From: Granulicatella elegans ATCC 700633
GTDB taxonomy: Bacteria; Bacillota; Bacilli; Lactobacillales; Aerococcaceae
NCBI RefSeq assembly: GCF_000162475.2
Contig: NZ_KI391971.1
Coordinates: 889,929 to 953,928 of the forward strand
DNA length: 64,000 nucleotides
Reading direction: 5' to 3'
The notes under the pieces were generated by a model. That model was not told the DNA's origin. It saw only the letters and a list, made by a program, of their open reading frames with translations, and did not search any database. A program made the translations under genes and the position numbers. Positions 54,903-63,987 of the stretch are shown here, in pieces (position 1 is the stretch's first letter; each line of letters begins with the position of its first letter).

Positions 54903-57278
54903 CTATTTTCTTTTAATTTCAACCATTTCAAATGCTTCGATAATATCATCTACTTTAATATCATTGTAGCCTTCAATCATAATTCCACATTCAAATCCTA
55001 ATTTCACTTCTTTAGCATCATCTTTGAAACGTTTCAAGCTTGCTAATTCACCTTCATAAATAACAATGTTATCACGGATTAAACGAACTTGACTAGAACG
55101 TTTTACAACCCCTTCAGTAACATATGAACCAGCAATTGTACCTAATTTAGATACTGTATAAGTTTCACGAACGATAGCAGAACCAGTAATTTTCTCTTCA
55201 AATTCAGGATCTAACATACCTTTCATTGCTGTTTCAATTTCATCAATAACGTTATAAATAATACGGTGTAAACGAATATCTACTTGATCAGATTCAGCTT
55301 GAATCTTCGCTTGAGGTGTAGGTCTTACGTTGAAACCAATAATAATCGCATTACTTGCTGTTGCTAAAGTAATATCACTTTCATTAATTGCCCCAACAGC
55401 TGTATGGATAATTTTCACACGTACGCCTTCAACTTCAATTTTTTGTAAACTTGAAGCTAATGCTTCTACAGAACCTTGTACGTCAGCTTTAATAATGACG
55501 TTAACTTCTTTCATTTCTCCATCTTTTAATGTTGAGAATAAGTTATCTAAAGTAATACGGCTTGAAGCATTACGTTGTTCAATTAAAGCACGTTTTGCAC
55601 GTTCTTCACCGGCTGCACGAGCTGATTTTTCATCTTCAAATACTACGAAGCGGTCTCCTGCTTGTGGAGATGCATTTAACCCTGTAATTTCAACTGGAGT
55701 TGCTGGAACAGCTGTTTTCACACGACGTCCTTGGTCATTCACCATTACACGAACACGTCCAAATGTATTTCCGACAACGATTGGGTCTCCAACTTTAAGC
55801 GTTCCTTCTTGAACTAATAATGTTGCGATAGGTCCTTTTGTTTTATCTAAACGAGCTTCAATAACTGTACCTAAGGCTAAACGATTCGCATTTGCACTTA
55901 ATTCTTGCATTTCAGCTACTAATAAAATCATTTCTAATAATTCTTCGATATTTTGATTAAATTTAGCAGAAATTTCAACGAAGATTGTATCTCCACCCCA
56001 TGCTTCAGGAACTAAACCTAAATCAGATAATTCTTGCATTACACGACCTGGATTAGCAGCTGGTTTATCAATTTTGTTTACAGCAACAATAATTGGAACA
56101 TCTGCCGCTTTAGCATGGTTAATTGCTTCGATTGTTTGTGGCATTACACCGTCATCAGCAGCAACTACAATAATTGTAATATCTGTGATATCCGCACCAC
56201 GAGCACGCATTGTTGTAAATGCCGCGTGACCTGGTGTATCTAAGAATGTAATTGGTTTACCATCAATTTTAATTTGGTAAGCACCAATATGTTGTGTAAT
56301 TCCTCCAGCTTCTCCAGCTACTACAGAAGAATTTCTTAATTGGTCAAGTAAAGTTGTTTTACCATGGTCAACGTGTCCCATGATTGTAACAACTGGAGGA
56401 CGAACTGCGTGTGAGTCGCTCTCAGCAGCTGCTTCTTCAAAGTATACATCTAAATCAGAAATATCTTTTTCGATTTTTTCTTCAGCTTCCATACCATAGT
56501 CTGCTGCTAATAATTCAATCGCATCTTTCGATAATCCTTGGTTTAATGTTGCCATTACTCCTAATAAGAATAATTTTTTAATAATTTCTGCTGGTTCACG
56601 TTTAATCTTTTTAGCTAATTCAGCAACTGTCATTCCATCTGTATATACTAATACATCTGGTAATTCATGGAATTTACGTGCTGGAACTGCTGGTTTTTGT
56701 TCAGCATTCTTTTGTTGCTTACGATTATTTTTTTGATGACGATTTTTCTTATTAAAGTTTTCTTGTTGATTACGTTCGCCACCACGTTTTTGATTTCCAC
56801 GTTTGAAATCATTATTCTTTTTAGATTCACGATGATTTGAATATGATTCTTCATCACGTGACTGATGTTTTGGTCCTTTGTTTGCTACTGTTTCTTGTTT
56901 TTGCATAGATTCCTTCTTATGTCCATGTTTATTTTGATTTTGGTTTGGTTGATGATTTTTTTCCTGTTGTTTTGGTGAATGTGCTGATTTATGTTCAGCT
57001 TTTTTCACTGCTTCTTTTTTAGCAGTTTCCTTTTTAGGTTGTGCTGCTTCTTTTTTCGCCTCTACTTTTTTAGGCGCAGGAGTTTCTTTCTTTTCAACAA
57101 CTTTTTTTGGAGCTTCTTTCTTTGTTGAAATTGAAGCTTTAATTGTTGCGATTTCTCCATCTTCCATTGTTGACATATGGCTGTTATAACTAATGCCTAA
57201 TTGTTTTGCTTTTTCGATAATGTCCTTACTAGGTAGTTTTAACTCTTTTGCAAGTTCATATACACGTGTTTTTGACAT
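54903..57278 (-). CDS. infB: Translation initiation factor IF-2
   Basis: GTPase of 791 residues that places initiator tRNA on the ribosome. The N-terminal IF2N module ([20 protein letters not shown]) is followed by a low-complexity basic linker (about 50-200) rich in K, E, N and Q, a second IF2N unit ([20 protein letters not shown]), then the G domain with [17 protein letters not shown] and NKID, and the C-terminal fMet-tRNA-binding domains ([28 protein letters not shown]). Confidence 0.97.
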   Translation of the reverse strand: MSKTRVYELAKELKLPSKDIIEKAKQLGISYNSHMSTMEDGEIATIKASISTKKEAPKKVVEKKETPAPKKVEAKKEAAQPKKETAKKEAVKKAEHKSAHSPKQQEKNHQPNQNQNKHGHKKESMQKQETVANKGPKHQSRDEESYSNHRESKKNNDFKRGNQKRGGERNQQENFNKKNRHQKNNRKQQKNAEQKPAVPARKFHELPDVLVYTDGMTVAELAKKIKREPAEIIKKLFLLGVMATLNQGLSKDAIELLAADYGMEAEEKIEKDISDLDVYFEEAAAESDSHAVRPPVVTIMGHVDHGKTTLLDQLRNSSVVAGEAGGITQHIGAYQIKIDGKPITFLDTPGHAAFTTMRARGADITDITIIVVAADDGVMPQTIEAINHAKAADVPIIVAVNKIDKPAANPGRVMQELSDLGLVPEAWGGDTIFVEISAKFNQNIEELLEMILLVAEMQELSANANRLALGTVIEARLDKTKGPIATLLVQEGTLKVGDPIVVGNTFGRVRVMVNDQGRRVKTAVPATPVEITGLNASPQAGDRFVVFEDEKSARAAGEERAKRALIEQRNASSRITLDNLFSTLKDGEMKEVNVIIKADVQGSVEALASSLQKIEVEGVRVKIIHTAVGAINESDITLATASNAIIIGFNVRPTPQAKIQAESDQVDIRLHRIIYNVIDEIETAMKGMLDPEFEEKITGSAIVRETYTVSKLGTIAGSYVTEGVVKRSSQVRLIRDNIVIYEGELASLKRFKDDAKEVKLGFECGIMIEGYNDIKVDDIIEAFEMVEIKRK

Positions 57279-57290
57279 ACGTTCACCTTC

Positions 57291-57617
57291 CTATTCGTTC
57301 ATATCGTTAAATCCTTTCATCTTCATCAGACTTTTTGTAAAACCTTGATCAGCAATGGCGATAATCGAACGTTGTTTTCCAATCGCCTGCGAAACTTCTT
57401 CCGTTGTAAATTGCTGAATAAAAGGGATTTCATAATATTCACATTTGTTTTTGATTTTCTTTACGGTATTCTCACTACTATTTGTTGTACAAATAACGAG
57501 ATTCACTTTTTCTTTTTGAATACTTTGCAGTACTTGCTCTTCTCCAGATATTAGTTTACGAGCACGTGTCGCCATACCTAATAAATTGAGAGCTTTCTTT
57601 TTATCAATGCTTTCCAT
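57291..57617 (-). CDS. ylxQ: YlxQ-type L7Ae/L30e-like protein
   Basis: Small RNA-binding protein of 108 residues with the L7Ae fold: KKALNLLGMATRARKLISGEE, VNLVICTTNSSENTVKKIKNKC, VSQAIGKQRSIIAIAD. The ATG at 57617 overlaps the end of ylxR by 14 bases. Its cellular role is not settled; in related bacteria it binds structured RNA. It is part of the nusA operon. Confidence 0.88.
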   Translation of the reverse strand: MESIDKKKALNLLGMATRARKLISGEEQVLQSIQKEKVNLVICTTNSSENTVKKIKNKCEYYEIPFIQQFTTEEVSQAIGKQRSIIAIADQGFTKSLMKMKGFNDMNE

Positions 57618-57906
57618 CACTAAATAACTCTTTTCTAGCTTTTTGGTGATCCACATATTGCAATAGTTCTTCATAGAAACTATCTGGGATTTCGATTTCT
57701 AATTGACGTTCAAATAAATGATTCTTCCACGCTTTTTCAACAAGAGTCGGTTCTAATGTAATATAAGCTCCTCTTCCATTGACTTTTCCAGTAGGATCAA
57801 TTTGAGCGACACCTTCACTGTTACGAACAATCCGTACCAATTCTTTCTTAGGCATCATTTCTCCAGAAGCTATACAACGACGCATTGGAACTTTTCTTTT
57901 TTTCAT
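57604..57906 (-). CDS. ylxR: YlxR/RnpM (DUF448) RNA-binding protein
   Basis: Protein of 100 residues with PMRRCIASGEMMPKKELVRIVR, IDPTGKVNGRGAYIT and VEKAWKN, the DUF448 signature. The family is reported to bind RNase P RNA. It lies between nusA and ylxQ, the usual order in Firmicutes. Confidence 0.92.
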   Translation of the reverse strand: MKKRKVPMRRCIASGEMMPKKELVRIVRNSEGVAQIDPTGKVNGRGAYITLEPTLVEKAWKNHLFERQLEIEIPDSFYEELLQYVDHQKARKELFSDGKH

Positions 57907-57924
57907 AAGATGCCTCCTTCTTGA

Positions 57925-59034
57925 TTATTCTTCAGTTTGAACTTCTTCACTTGAATCTTCTTCAACTGTAGGTAATTCTGAATCTAATTGGTCTAAATAT
58001 TCTTGATAAGCTGATTCTGATTTAATATCAATACGGAAACCTGTTAATTTAGCTGCTAAACGAGCATTTTGTCCACGTTTCCCAATCGCTAATGATAATT
58101 GATGATCTGGAACTACAACAATGCAGCTATTACGATCAGAGTCAAAATCTACTTTCACAACTTGTGCAGGATTTAATGCATTCGCAATGTATACAGATGG
58201 ATCTTCGTTCCATTCAACGATATCCATATTTTCGCCATTTAATTCATTTACAATATTTTGAACACGTTGCCCACGAGGTCCAACGCAAGTACCAACTGGA
58301 TCCAAGTTCGTATCTCTAGAACGTACTGCAACTTTGGCACGATCTCCTGCTTCACGAGCAATAGAAACGATTTCTACAACTCCTTCGTAAATTTCAGGAA
58401 CTTCTTGTTCAAATAAACGTTTTAATAAATCTGGATGTGTACGACTTACGAAAATTAATGGACCTTTAGTTGTGTTATCAACTTTAGATACTAATACTTT
58501 AATACGTTGATCTGGTAAATATTCTTCAGTAGGAATTTGATCTTGTTTTGTCATTCCTGCAACAATTTTACCTAAATTCACATATACATAACGGAAATCT
58601 TGACGATCAACTACACCTGTCATAATTTCATTTTCATATTCGATAAATTCGTTATAAATATTTGTACGTTCAGCATCTCTTAAACGTTGCATAATGACTT
58701 GTTTCGCTGTTTGTGCAGCAATACGTCCGAAGTCTTTTGGAGTTACTTCAAAACGAATTTTATCTCCAACTTCATAAGCTTTATGTAATTCATGAGCTTC
58801 GTCAATACTCACTTCAAGTGTTGAATCAAATACATATTCCACAACTTCCTTCACTGCGTATACATGCATTTTTCCTTTTTTCGCATCAAATTCAACTTCA
58901 ACATTTTGTGCTTGTCCATAGTTTTTCTTATAAGCAGAAACAAGAGCAGCTTCTAAAGCTGTAATTACAACTTCTTTAGAAATCCCTTTTTCTTCTTCAA
59001 GAATATTTAATGCTTTAATCATTTCTTTACTCAT
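57925..59034 (-). CDS. nusA: Transcription termination/antitermination factor NusA
   Basis: RNA polymerase-binding factor of 369 residues. An N-terminal NusA domain (ALNILEEEKGISKEVVITAL) is followed by the S1 domain (VDRQDFRYVYVNLGKIVAGMTK) and two KH domains (VGTCVGPRGQRVQNIV and LAIGKRGQNARLAAKLTG). The C-terminal acidic tail is short. Size is normal for Gram-positive NusA. Confidence 0.97.
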   Translation of the reverse strand: MSKEMIKALNILEEEKGISKEVVITALEAALVSAYKKNYGQAQNVEVEFDAKKGKMHVYAVKEVVEYVFDSTLEVSIDEAHELHKAYEVGDKIRFEVTPKDFGRIAAQTAKQVIMQRLRDAERTNIYNEFIEYENEIMTGVVDRQDFRYVYVNLGKIVAGMTKQDQIPTEEYLPDQRIKVLVSKVDNTTKGPLIFVSRTHPDLLKRLFEQEVPEIYEGVVEIVSIAREAGDRAKVAVRSRDTNLDPVGTCVGPRGQRVQNIVNELNGENMDIVEWNEDPSVYIANALNPAQVVKVDFDSDRNSCIVVVPDHQLSLAIGKRGQNARLAAKLTGFRIDIKSESAYQEYLDQLDSELPTVEEDSSEEVQTEE

Positions 59035-59072
59035 AATGTGACTCCTTTGTCAAAAATGTTTCTCATTGATTC

Positions 59073-59546
59073 CTAGAATTGAATCGCTAATCGAGCTTTT
59101 GCAATATTTTCACGCACAATCGTAACTGATTTTTTACGCGTTTTAATTTTCACTTCTAAAGTCACTGACTCATCAGTTACTTCTGTTAAAAATCCTTCTA
59201 AAAACTTTTCACCTTCAACTTGTTGATAGAAAGATAAATGAACATATTGTCCAATCGCTTCTTTCAAATCTTTCTCAGTTTTCAGAGGACGTTCAGCACC
59301 AGGAGAAGATACTTCAAGGAAATACGCTTGAGGAATCGGATCTGGATCTTGTGCATCTAATAATTCACTAAATTTTTCACTCATAAACGCACAATCATCT
59401 AAATCAATTCCACCTGGTTTGTCAAGGTAAAAACGTAAAAACCAATTTTTCCCTTCTTTTACAAACTCTAAATCGACTAATTCAAACCCTTCTGCTTCAA
59501 TAACTGGCAAAGCGAGTGTTGAAACTAATTCTGCTACTTTACTCAT
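59073..59546 (-). CDS. rimP: Ribosome maturation factor RimP
   Basis: 30S maturation protein of 157 residues: VIEAEGFELVDLEFVKEGKNW, LDKPGGIDLDDCAFMSEKFSELLD, YFLEVSSPGAERPLKT. It is the first gene of the operon, with AAAGGAGG before the ATG. Upstream is an extended -10 promoter and, between promoter and gene, a terminator-like hairpin. Confidence 0.95.
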   Translation of the reverse strand: MSKVAELVSTLALPVIEAEGFELVDLEFVKEGKNWFLRFYLDKPGGIDLDDCAFMSEKFSELLDAQDPDPIPQAYFLEVSSPGAERPLKTEKDLKEAIGQYVHLSFYQQVEGEKFLEGFLTEVTDESVTLEVKIKTRKKSVTIVRENIAKARLAIQF

Positions 59547-59575
59547 AGATAACCTCCTTTACATAACTGCGTAAA

Positions 59576-59600
59576 AAGAGTGAGCATTCCTGCTCACTCT
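59576..59600 (-). terminator. Terminator hairpin in the rimP-nusA leader
   Basis: On the minus strand GAGTGAGCA and TGCTCACTC form a nine-bp stem with a four-base loop followed by TTTTT. It lies after the promoter at 59629-59657 and before rimP, in the position of a transcription attenuator. Confidence 0.8.
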
Positions 59601-59628
59601 CCTTTCCACGTCATCTTAATTCGTAAAT

Positions 59629-59657
59629 AGTATAGCACAGATAAAGATATCAATCAA
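59629..59657 (-). promoter_or_regulatory. rimP-nusA-infB operon promoter
   Basis: On the minus strand TTGATT (59652-59657), 17-bp spacer, extended -10 TGCTATACT (TATACT at 59629-59634). Confidence 0.75.
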
Positions 59658-59689
59658 ACAAAACGCTCAAAACCGATGAGAAGTACTAA

Positions 59690-59812
59690 ACTAGGGCTAA
59701 CTCACTAACCTCAAATAGTCCCTCATTAGGCAGACAGCGAAGCGCCTCTGCCACACGACAGAACGTAAAAGATTACATCCTAAACGTCCCCTCATGTTAT
59801 GACTGAAGCACC
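59690..59812. other. Unexplained intergenic segment with a G+C-rich hairpin
   Basis: GGCAGA..TCTGCC (about 59736-59760) pairs around an inner GCG/GCG..CGC-like part, and CCCTCAT occurs on both sides. No coding frame is convincing and no known RNA family is recognised. Confidence 0.3.
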
Positions 59813-59954
59813 TGGGATTGGGCGCCGTTGTGAAATAAAAGCTTCCTGTTTCCAGGAAGCTTTTAAGGCAATTTTTGAGACCCAAGGCTCAAAAATTAGC
59901 CATGAGACTTGCAACGCAAGGCTGCTGGCGGCCTCACAACATCAGCCCAATCCC
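59813..59954 (-). repeat. Structured repeat copy E16 (complete form)
   Basis: Outer stem GGGATTGGG..GTTGTGA with TCACAAC..CCCAATCCC, unlike most other copies. P1b AGG/CCT, P2 base helix GCCA/TGGC with stem TTGC/GCAA, P3 AATTTTTGAG/CTCAAAAATT, and P4 AAAAGCTTCCTG/CAGGAAGCTTTT. It lies six bases after the methyltransferase stop codon. Confidence 0.85.
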
Positions 59955-59960
59955 TATAAA

Positions 59961-60719
59961 CTATATTCTCGTTTGGTACATAAGTACCCCCGTCGCAATA
60001 GCAACATTCAACGATTCTGCTTGACCAAACATTGGAATCTGAATAATGAAATCCGCAGATTCAATCAATTCGTCACGAACGCCATTTCCTTCATTTCCAA
60101 CCACAATTGCAACAGAGTCTCTGCCAGTTAACCATTTGAAATCTTTAGCATCACGATGAAGTGCTGTTACCGCGATTGGAATATCATTTTCTTTTAACTT
60201 CCCATATACATCCATTAAATTTTCATGATAAATCGCTACGTGAAATTGGCTTCCTTGCATGGATCGAACAACTTTATCATTGTATAAATCCACACAGCCT
60301 TCTCCTAAAACAACTGCATCAAATCCTGCAGCATCGGCAGTACGAATAATCGTTCCTAAATTACCTGGGTCTTGAACCGCATCTGCTAAAAGATAACGCC
60401 CCTGAGGAACTTCGACCAATGGTTTCTTTTCTAATGGTACAATCGCTAAAATACCTTGATTCGTTTGAGTCATCGATAACTTTTCAAACACTTCTTTTGA
60501 AACAAACATTGTTGGATAGCTCTTTGTCCATTTTTCATAAAATTGAATCGTGTCCTCACTGACTACTAAACGTTGAATGGAAATATTTGATTGAATGGCT
60601 TCTTCAACTAAATGTTCCCCTTCAATCATATACGCTTCCGATTTTTTTCTACCTTTGGAAGTTTGTAACTTTTGATAATTTTTTACCATTGCATTTTGGT
60701 GCGAACGAATAATTTCCAT
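59961..60719 (-). CDS. SpoU-family rRNA/tRNA 2'-O-methyltransferase (YsgA/TrmH-like)
   Basis: SAM-dependent RNA methyltransferase of 252 residues with the knotted SPOUT fold. Conserved motifs are QDPGNLGTIIRTADAAGF (motif 1), IVVGNEGNGV (motif 2) and IPMFGQAESLNVAIATGVLMYQ (motif 3). The N-terminal part (VKNYQKLQTSKGRKKSEAYMIEGEHLVEEA) is the L30e-like substrate-binding domain. The target nucleotide cannot be told from sequence. Confidence 0.93.
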   Translation of the reverse strand: MEIIRSHQNAMVKNYQKLQTSKGRKKSEAYMIEGEHLVEEAIQSNISIQRLVVSEDTIQFYEKWTKSYPTMFVSKEVFEKLSMTQTNQGILAIVPLEKKPLVEVPQGRYLLADAVQDPGNLGTIIRTADAAGFDAVVLGEGCVDLYNDKVVRSMQGSQFHVAIYHENLMDVYGKLKENDIPIAVTALHRDAKDFKWLTGRDSVAIVVGNEGNGVRDELIESADFIIQIPMFGQAESLNVAIATGVLMYQTRI

Positions 60720-60730
60720 GTCCGTCTCCT

Positions 60731-61093
60731 TTATTGTTCCATCATTACTCGGAACAGTTTTAATTGTTCTTTTTGATTTGAAAAATATTTAGAACGATGA
60801 GGAATTTCAAATTGAAACTTTTCTCCTTCAACTTCAAAACTGAATTCATCATTTGATAAAAATTTCTTTTGATACTGTACTTTCTCTACTCGTTCAACTG
60901 GAAATAGTAGAGGTCTTGTATCAGTAAAAGTCGCATCATCTTTTAACCCCAAAAATACACATCCCTTTGAAGACCAATAGCAAATCGCATTTTCTTCATG
61001 TGGGAGTCTTTTGACTTGAATGAACACAGCTTTGTCTTCATACGGTAAATGATATTCTTCTAAATGATTTTTTAAAAACTCCAATGTAAGCAT
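60731..61093 (-). CDS. Hypothetical protein
   Basis: Soluble protein of 120 residues with no motif I recognise. It is strand-rich (CVFLGLKDDATFTDTRPLLFPVERV; FSFEVEGEKFQFEIPHRSKYF). It lies 15 bases after the helicase gene and 11 bases before the methyltransferase gene on the same strand, so it is probably part of one RNA-metabolism operon. Confidence 0.75.
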   Translation of the reverse strand: MLTLEFLKNHLEEYHLPYEDKAVFIQVKRLPHEENAICYWSSKGCVFLGLKDDATFTDTRPLLFPVERVEKVQYQKKFLSNDEFSFEVEGEKFQFEIPHRSKYFSNQKEQLKLFRVMMEQ

Positions 61094-61108
61094 TTAAGAG
61101 ACTCCTTT

Positions 61109-62329
61109 TTACTTTTTCTTTCCTGATGATTTTTTAGTTTTAAAGGATTTTTTATCTTTTGATGGATAAGCTTTTTTTGCAGTTCCTTTTTTCTCTTTTG
61201 GTTTATAAGGTTTCTTTTCCACCACTTTTTTCTTCTGTGCAACTTGTAGTTGGCTTGAATGAACTTGAAATGCTTCTAGTGTTGCATCAGCTGGGATCAA
61301 TTTTTTCAAGTCTCTTACTTCTTTTTCTGTAACAAAACTAATAACTAATCCATCTTTTCCCATTCTTCCAGTTCTACCTGAACGGTGAGTATATACCTCT
61401 TTATTTTCAGGTAAATCATAATGAATGACGACTGGTAAATCTTCAATATCTAATCCACGTGCTGCCACATCCGTTGTTAATAAAATAGGAACTTCTCCTT
61501 TTTTAAACGCCTGAATCGCAGCTTTACGATTAATTTGATTTTCTTGACTCGTTAATAAGGCACAAGGAATATTGTGATATTGTAATTTTTCTGCTAAAAT
61601 CCCTGCATTTGCGAGTGAATTGACAAATACTAATGCTTGATATTCCTTCATATTTGCAAACTTTCTTAACAATTCATTTTTTTTACGTACAGGAGATTCT
61701 ATATACACATGTTTTACATTCCCATTTCCTGACATTTTCTTTTCATTTTCAACCCATTTTGGTGTCATATTAATCCATTGGTGAATAGATTCTAATATTT
61801 CATTTTTAGTGGCTGAAAAGCAAATCATTTGTCGTTGTGATGGACATTTTTTTATAAAGGAACGAGTTTGTTCTAAATGTTCTTGTGCTAATAAATAATC
61901 TGCTTCGTCTAAAACAAGTGTTTGAACTTGATGAAGTTTTAATTTTCTTTGATTCGCTAATTCTGTTAATCGTCCTGGTGTTCCAACAACTAATTCAGGT
62001 TTTTTCTTTAAGTTTTCAATTTGACGCTTTACATTAGCTCCTCCTGCTAAAACTAACATAGTTAGTTCTGGCAATTTCCATTCACGAATGACTTCACCAA
62101 TTTGTTGTGCTAATTCTTGACTAGGTACTAAAATGACTGCTTGTAGTTCATGATTGATTTCAATTTTTTCTAATAAGGGTAACAAGTAAGCTAATGTTTT
62201 TCCTGTTCCAGTTGGAGAGACTGCTACTACATCTTCCCCATTTTGAATCAATTCCTTTGTTGCTTCTTGAATCGGCGTTAAGTCTTTAAAACCTTTTTCA
62301 TTCCATTTGTTTTGAATATATTCTTTCAT
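61109..62329 (-). CDS. DEAD-box RNA helicase (CshB-like)
   Basis: ATP-dependent RNA helicase of 406 residues. Motifs in order: Q motif LTPIQEA, I SPTGTGKT, Ia VPSQELAQQ, Ib GTPGRL, II LDEADYLL, III FSATK, V TTDVAARGLDI and VI HRSGRTGRMG. The C-terminus is a lysine-rich tail (KPYKPKEKKGTAKK and after), suited to RNA binding. It resembles CshB-type cold-shock helicases in size. It starts a run with the two downstream genes. Confidence 0.93.
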   Translation of the reverse strand: MKEYIQNKWNEKGFKDLTPIQEATKELIQNGEDVVAVSPTGTGKTLAYLLPLLEKIEINHELQAVILVPSQELAQQIGEVIREWKLPELTMLVLAGGANVKRQIENLKKKPELVVGTPGRLTELANQRKLKLHQVQTLVLDEADYLLAQEHLEQTRSFIKKCPSQRQMICFSATKNEILESIHQWINMTPKWVENEKKMSGNGNVKHVYIESPVRKKNELLRKFANMKEYQALVFVNSLANAGILAEKLQYHNIPCALLTSQENQINRKAAIQAFKKGEVPILLTTDVAARGLDIEDLPVVIHYDLPENKEVYTHRSGRTGRMGKDGLVISFVTEKEVRDLKKLIPADATLEAFQVHSSQLQVAQKKKVVEKKPYKPKEKKGTAKKAYPSKDKKSFKTKKSSGKKK

Positions 62330-62338
62330 GATTTCTCC

Positions 62339-63322
62339 TTAATTAAATGTAATTCCTGCTGAATTTCTTAATGCTTCAATCACTTCTAAAACATTACGAC
62401 TTATTTTTTTACTTTGTTCATATTGTTTTAGGGATTCTGGTGTACGTTCTAATATTTTTACAAAACCAATAGCTTCCCATTCTAATGGATTTCTACGAAG
62501 TTCATATTCCTTTGTTTCCACAACTTCACTCATATATAGTGTTTTGACTTCTTTAATTTCTTGGCAGTCATTTATTTGTAGTGTCTCTTTACCAAAGTAA
62601 ATTTCTTGAGGAAGACATACATTTAATACTTTCCCAACAAAAATCGTTACATCAAATGTTGGATACTCCAATGATACAATTCCTTGTCCATCCGCTTGAT
62701 TTTGTAATTTACGTGCTTGATAATGAGCTTTTTCTGGCATTCCAAACCAACTAATCGCATTGTAAATAGGATAAACTCCTAAATCCATTAAAGCACCCCC
62801 ACCAGAGGATAATGAAAATGAATTCGCAATTTCGCCTCTTAAAAATGCATCATATTTTGAAGAATATTTTGCGTACGATAAAACTGCTCCTTTTACTTCA
62901 TTCATTCTAGGAGCAATTATTTTTCTAATTTCTTGGAAGGCTGGTTCATAATAATGACGAATAGCCTCAATCACGAATAAGTTTTTTTCCGTCGCTAATT
63001 GATGAACTTCATCCCACTCTTCAACCGATAAAAAAGAAGGTTTTTCAACAATAATATTTTTTTGATGCTCTAATAATTGTTTTGAATAGTCACCATGTGT
63101 ATGGTTTGGTGATCCGATATAGACAACATCCCAATTATTTTCTAATAAAAATTCACCCCATTGATTTGTCCAAGAAGGAATCTGGTGCTTTTTAGCAAAT
63201 TCTTCTGCTTTTTGTAGTGTTCTACTGTATACAGATACTACTTCAAAACTATTTGTTTGTTGCACCGCTTCTACAAAAGATGAAGATATCCACCCTGTGC
63301 CTATAATTGCTAATTTTTTCAT
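62339..63322 (-). CDS. Gfo/Idh/MocA-family oxidoreductase
   Basis: NAD(P)-dependent dehydrogenase of 327 residues. The dinucleotide-binding motif is KLAIIGTGWISSSF; VYIGSPNHTHGDYSKQLLEHQKNIIVEKPSF contains the EKP catalytic lysine, and GGGALMDLGVYPIYNAISWFG is the usual C-terminal signature. The substrate is unknown. The ATG at 63322 has AAAGGAG about nine bases upstream; the frame continues 25 codons upstream without a ribosome site. Confidence 0.92.
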   Translation of the reverse strand: MKKLAIIGTGWISSSFVEAVQQTNSFEVVSVYSRTLQKAEEFAKKHQIPSWTNQWGEFLLENNWDVVYIGSPNHTHGDYSKQLLEHQKNIIVEKPSFLSVEEWDEVHQLATEKNLFVIEAIRHYYEPAFQEIRKIIAPRMNEVKGAVLSYAKYSSKYDAFLRGEIANSFSLSSGGGALMDLGVYPIYNAISWFGMPEKAHYQARKLQNQADGQGIVSLEYPTFDVTIFVGKVLNVCLPQEIYFGKETLQINDCQEIKEVKTLYMSEVVETKEYELRRNPLEWEAIGFVKILERTPESLKQYEQSKKISRNVLEVIEALRNSAGITFN

Positions 63323-63395
63323 GATCACCACTCCTTTTCTTCCTGGATAGTCTATCATATTTTCATTAAAATCTCTAGCAATCCTCGTTGCATAC

Positions 63396-63422
63396 AAAAA
63401 GAGGCTGGAATTCCAACCTCTT
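63396..63422 (-). terminator. Terminator between the ISL3 remnant and the oxidoreductase gene
   Basis: AAGAGGTTGGAA and TTCCAGCCTCTT pair directly on the minus strand and are followed by TTTG. Confidence 0.75.
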
Positions 63423-63595
63423 CATTCTTAATATAGGCTCATCGACAAATTCTGTTGGTGAATCAAATGTAACACCAAATTAAGTCTTTAATTTTTAATA
63501 AATAAGGTGGGAGAAACTGAAATATTTAGTCTATTGATGAATCCACCACAAACATAACTATGAATGAAATCTAGTTTTAACTTTATAATGAGCAG

Positions 63596-63674
63596 GGGCA
63601 TGTTATCCGCGATTAGCGATTTGGGGGCTGTGAAATTTGATATTATTTTTCGCTTCCCCCAATTCAACATGCCC
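63596..63674. repeat. Long imperfect hairpin in the ISL3 remnant
   Basis: GGGCATGTT (63596-63604) pairs with AACATGCCC (63666-63674), and an inner TTGGGGG pairs with CCCCCAA. I cannot name it. Confidence 0.5.
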
Positions 63675-63723
63675 ATGGAGGCTCATTGTCAAGTTAAAAT
63701 GACTCTATACAACCTTTCTTAAA

Positions 63724-63987
63724 TCATAATGACTTTCTATTGACCGGGGTAAAGAAACATCCTTTGATAATCTTTATTCTTAATTTCATATTCTCAAAAT
63801 TTCGATATCCATATGCCACTCGTTTAATTACTTTAATGAAATTATTCGTCCCTTCAATAGCTCCATTGGAATATCCTGTCGTAAATGCTTCATAAATCCC
63901 ATTCTTAAAACGTTTGAATACTTCAAACTTCTTCTTAAATTCATAAGGTAATTGTCTTGGAATCTCCTTTATGCATGTCATAAACAC
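63724..63987 (-). pseudogene. ISL3-family transposase, C-terminal fragment
   Basis: Eighty-seven residues ending the transposase: YSNGAIEGTNNFIKVIKRVAYGYRNFENMKLRI is the typical ISL3 C-terminal region containing the last catalytic glutamate. In frame, a stop codon (TGA) lies directly upstream of the GTG at 63987, so this copy is interrupted. Because the window ends here, I cannot tell whether the remainder is present beyond the edge in another frame. Confidence 0.7.

Noticed and set aside
59697..59885. Minus-strand reading frame across copy E16
   Set aside because: It runs through both arms of the repeat and has no ribosome site or family resemblance.
63488..63676. Minus-strand 62-residue reading frame in the ISL3 remnant
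   Set aside because: No ribosome site and no recognisable protein; it overlaps the long hairpin.
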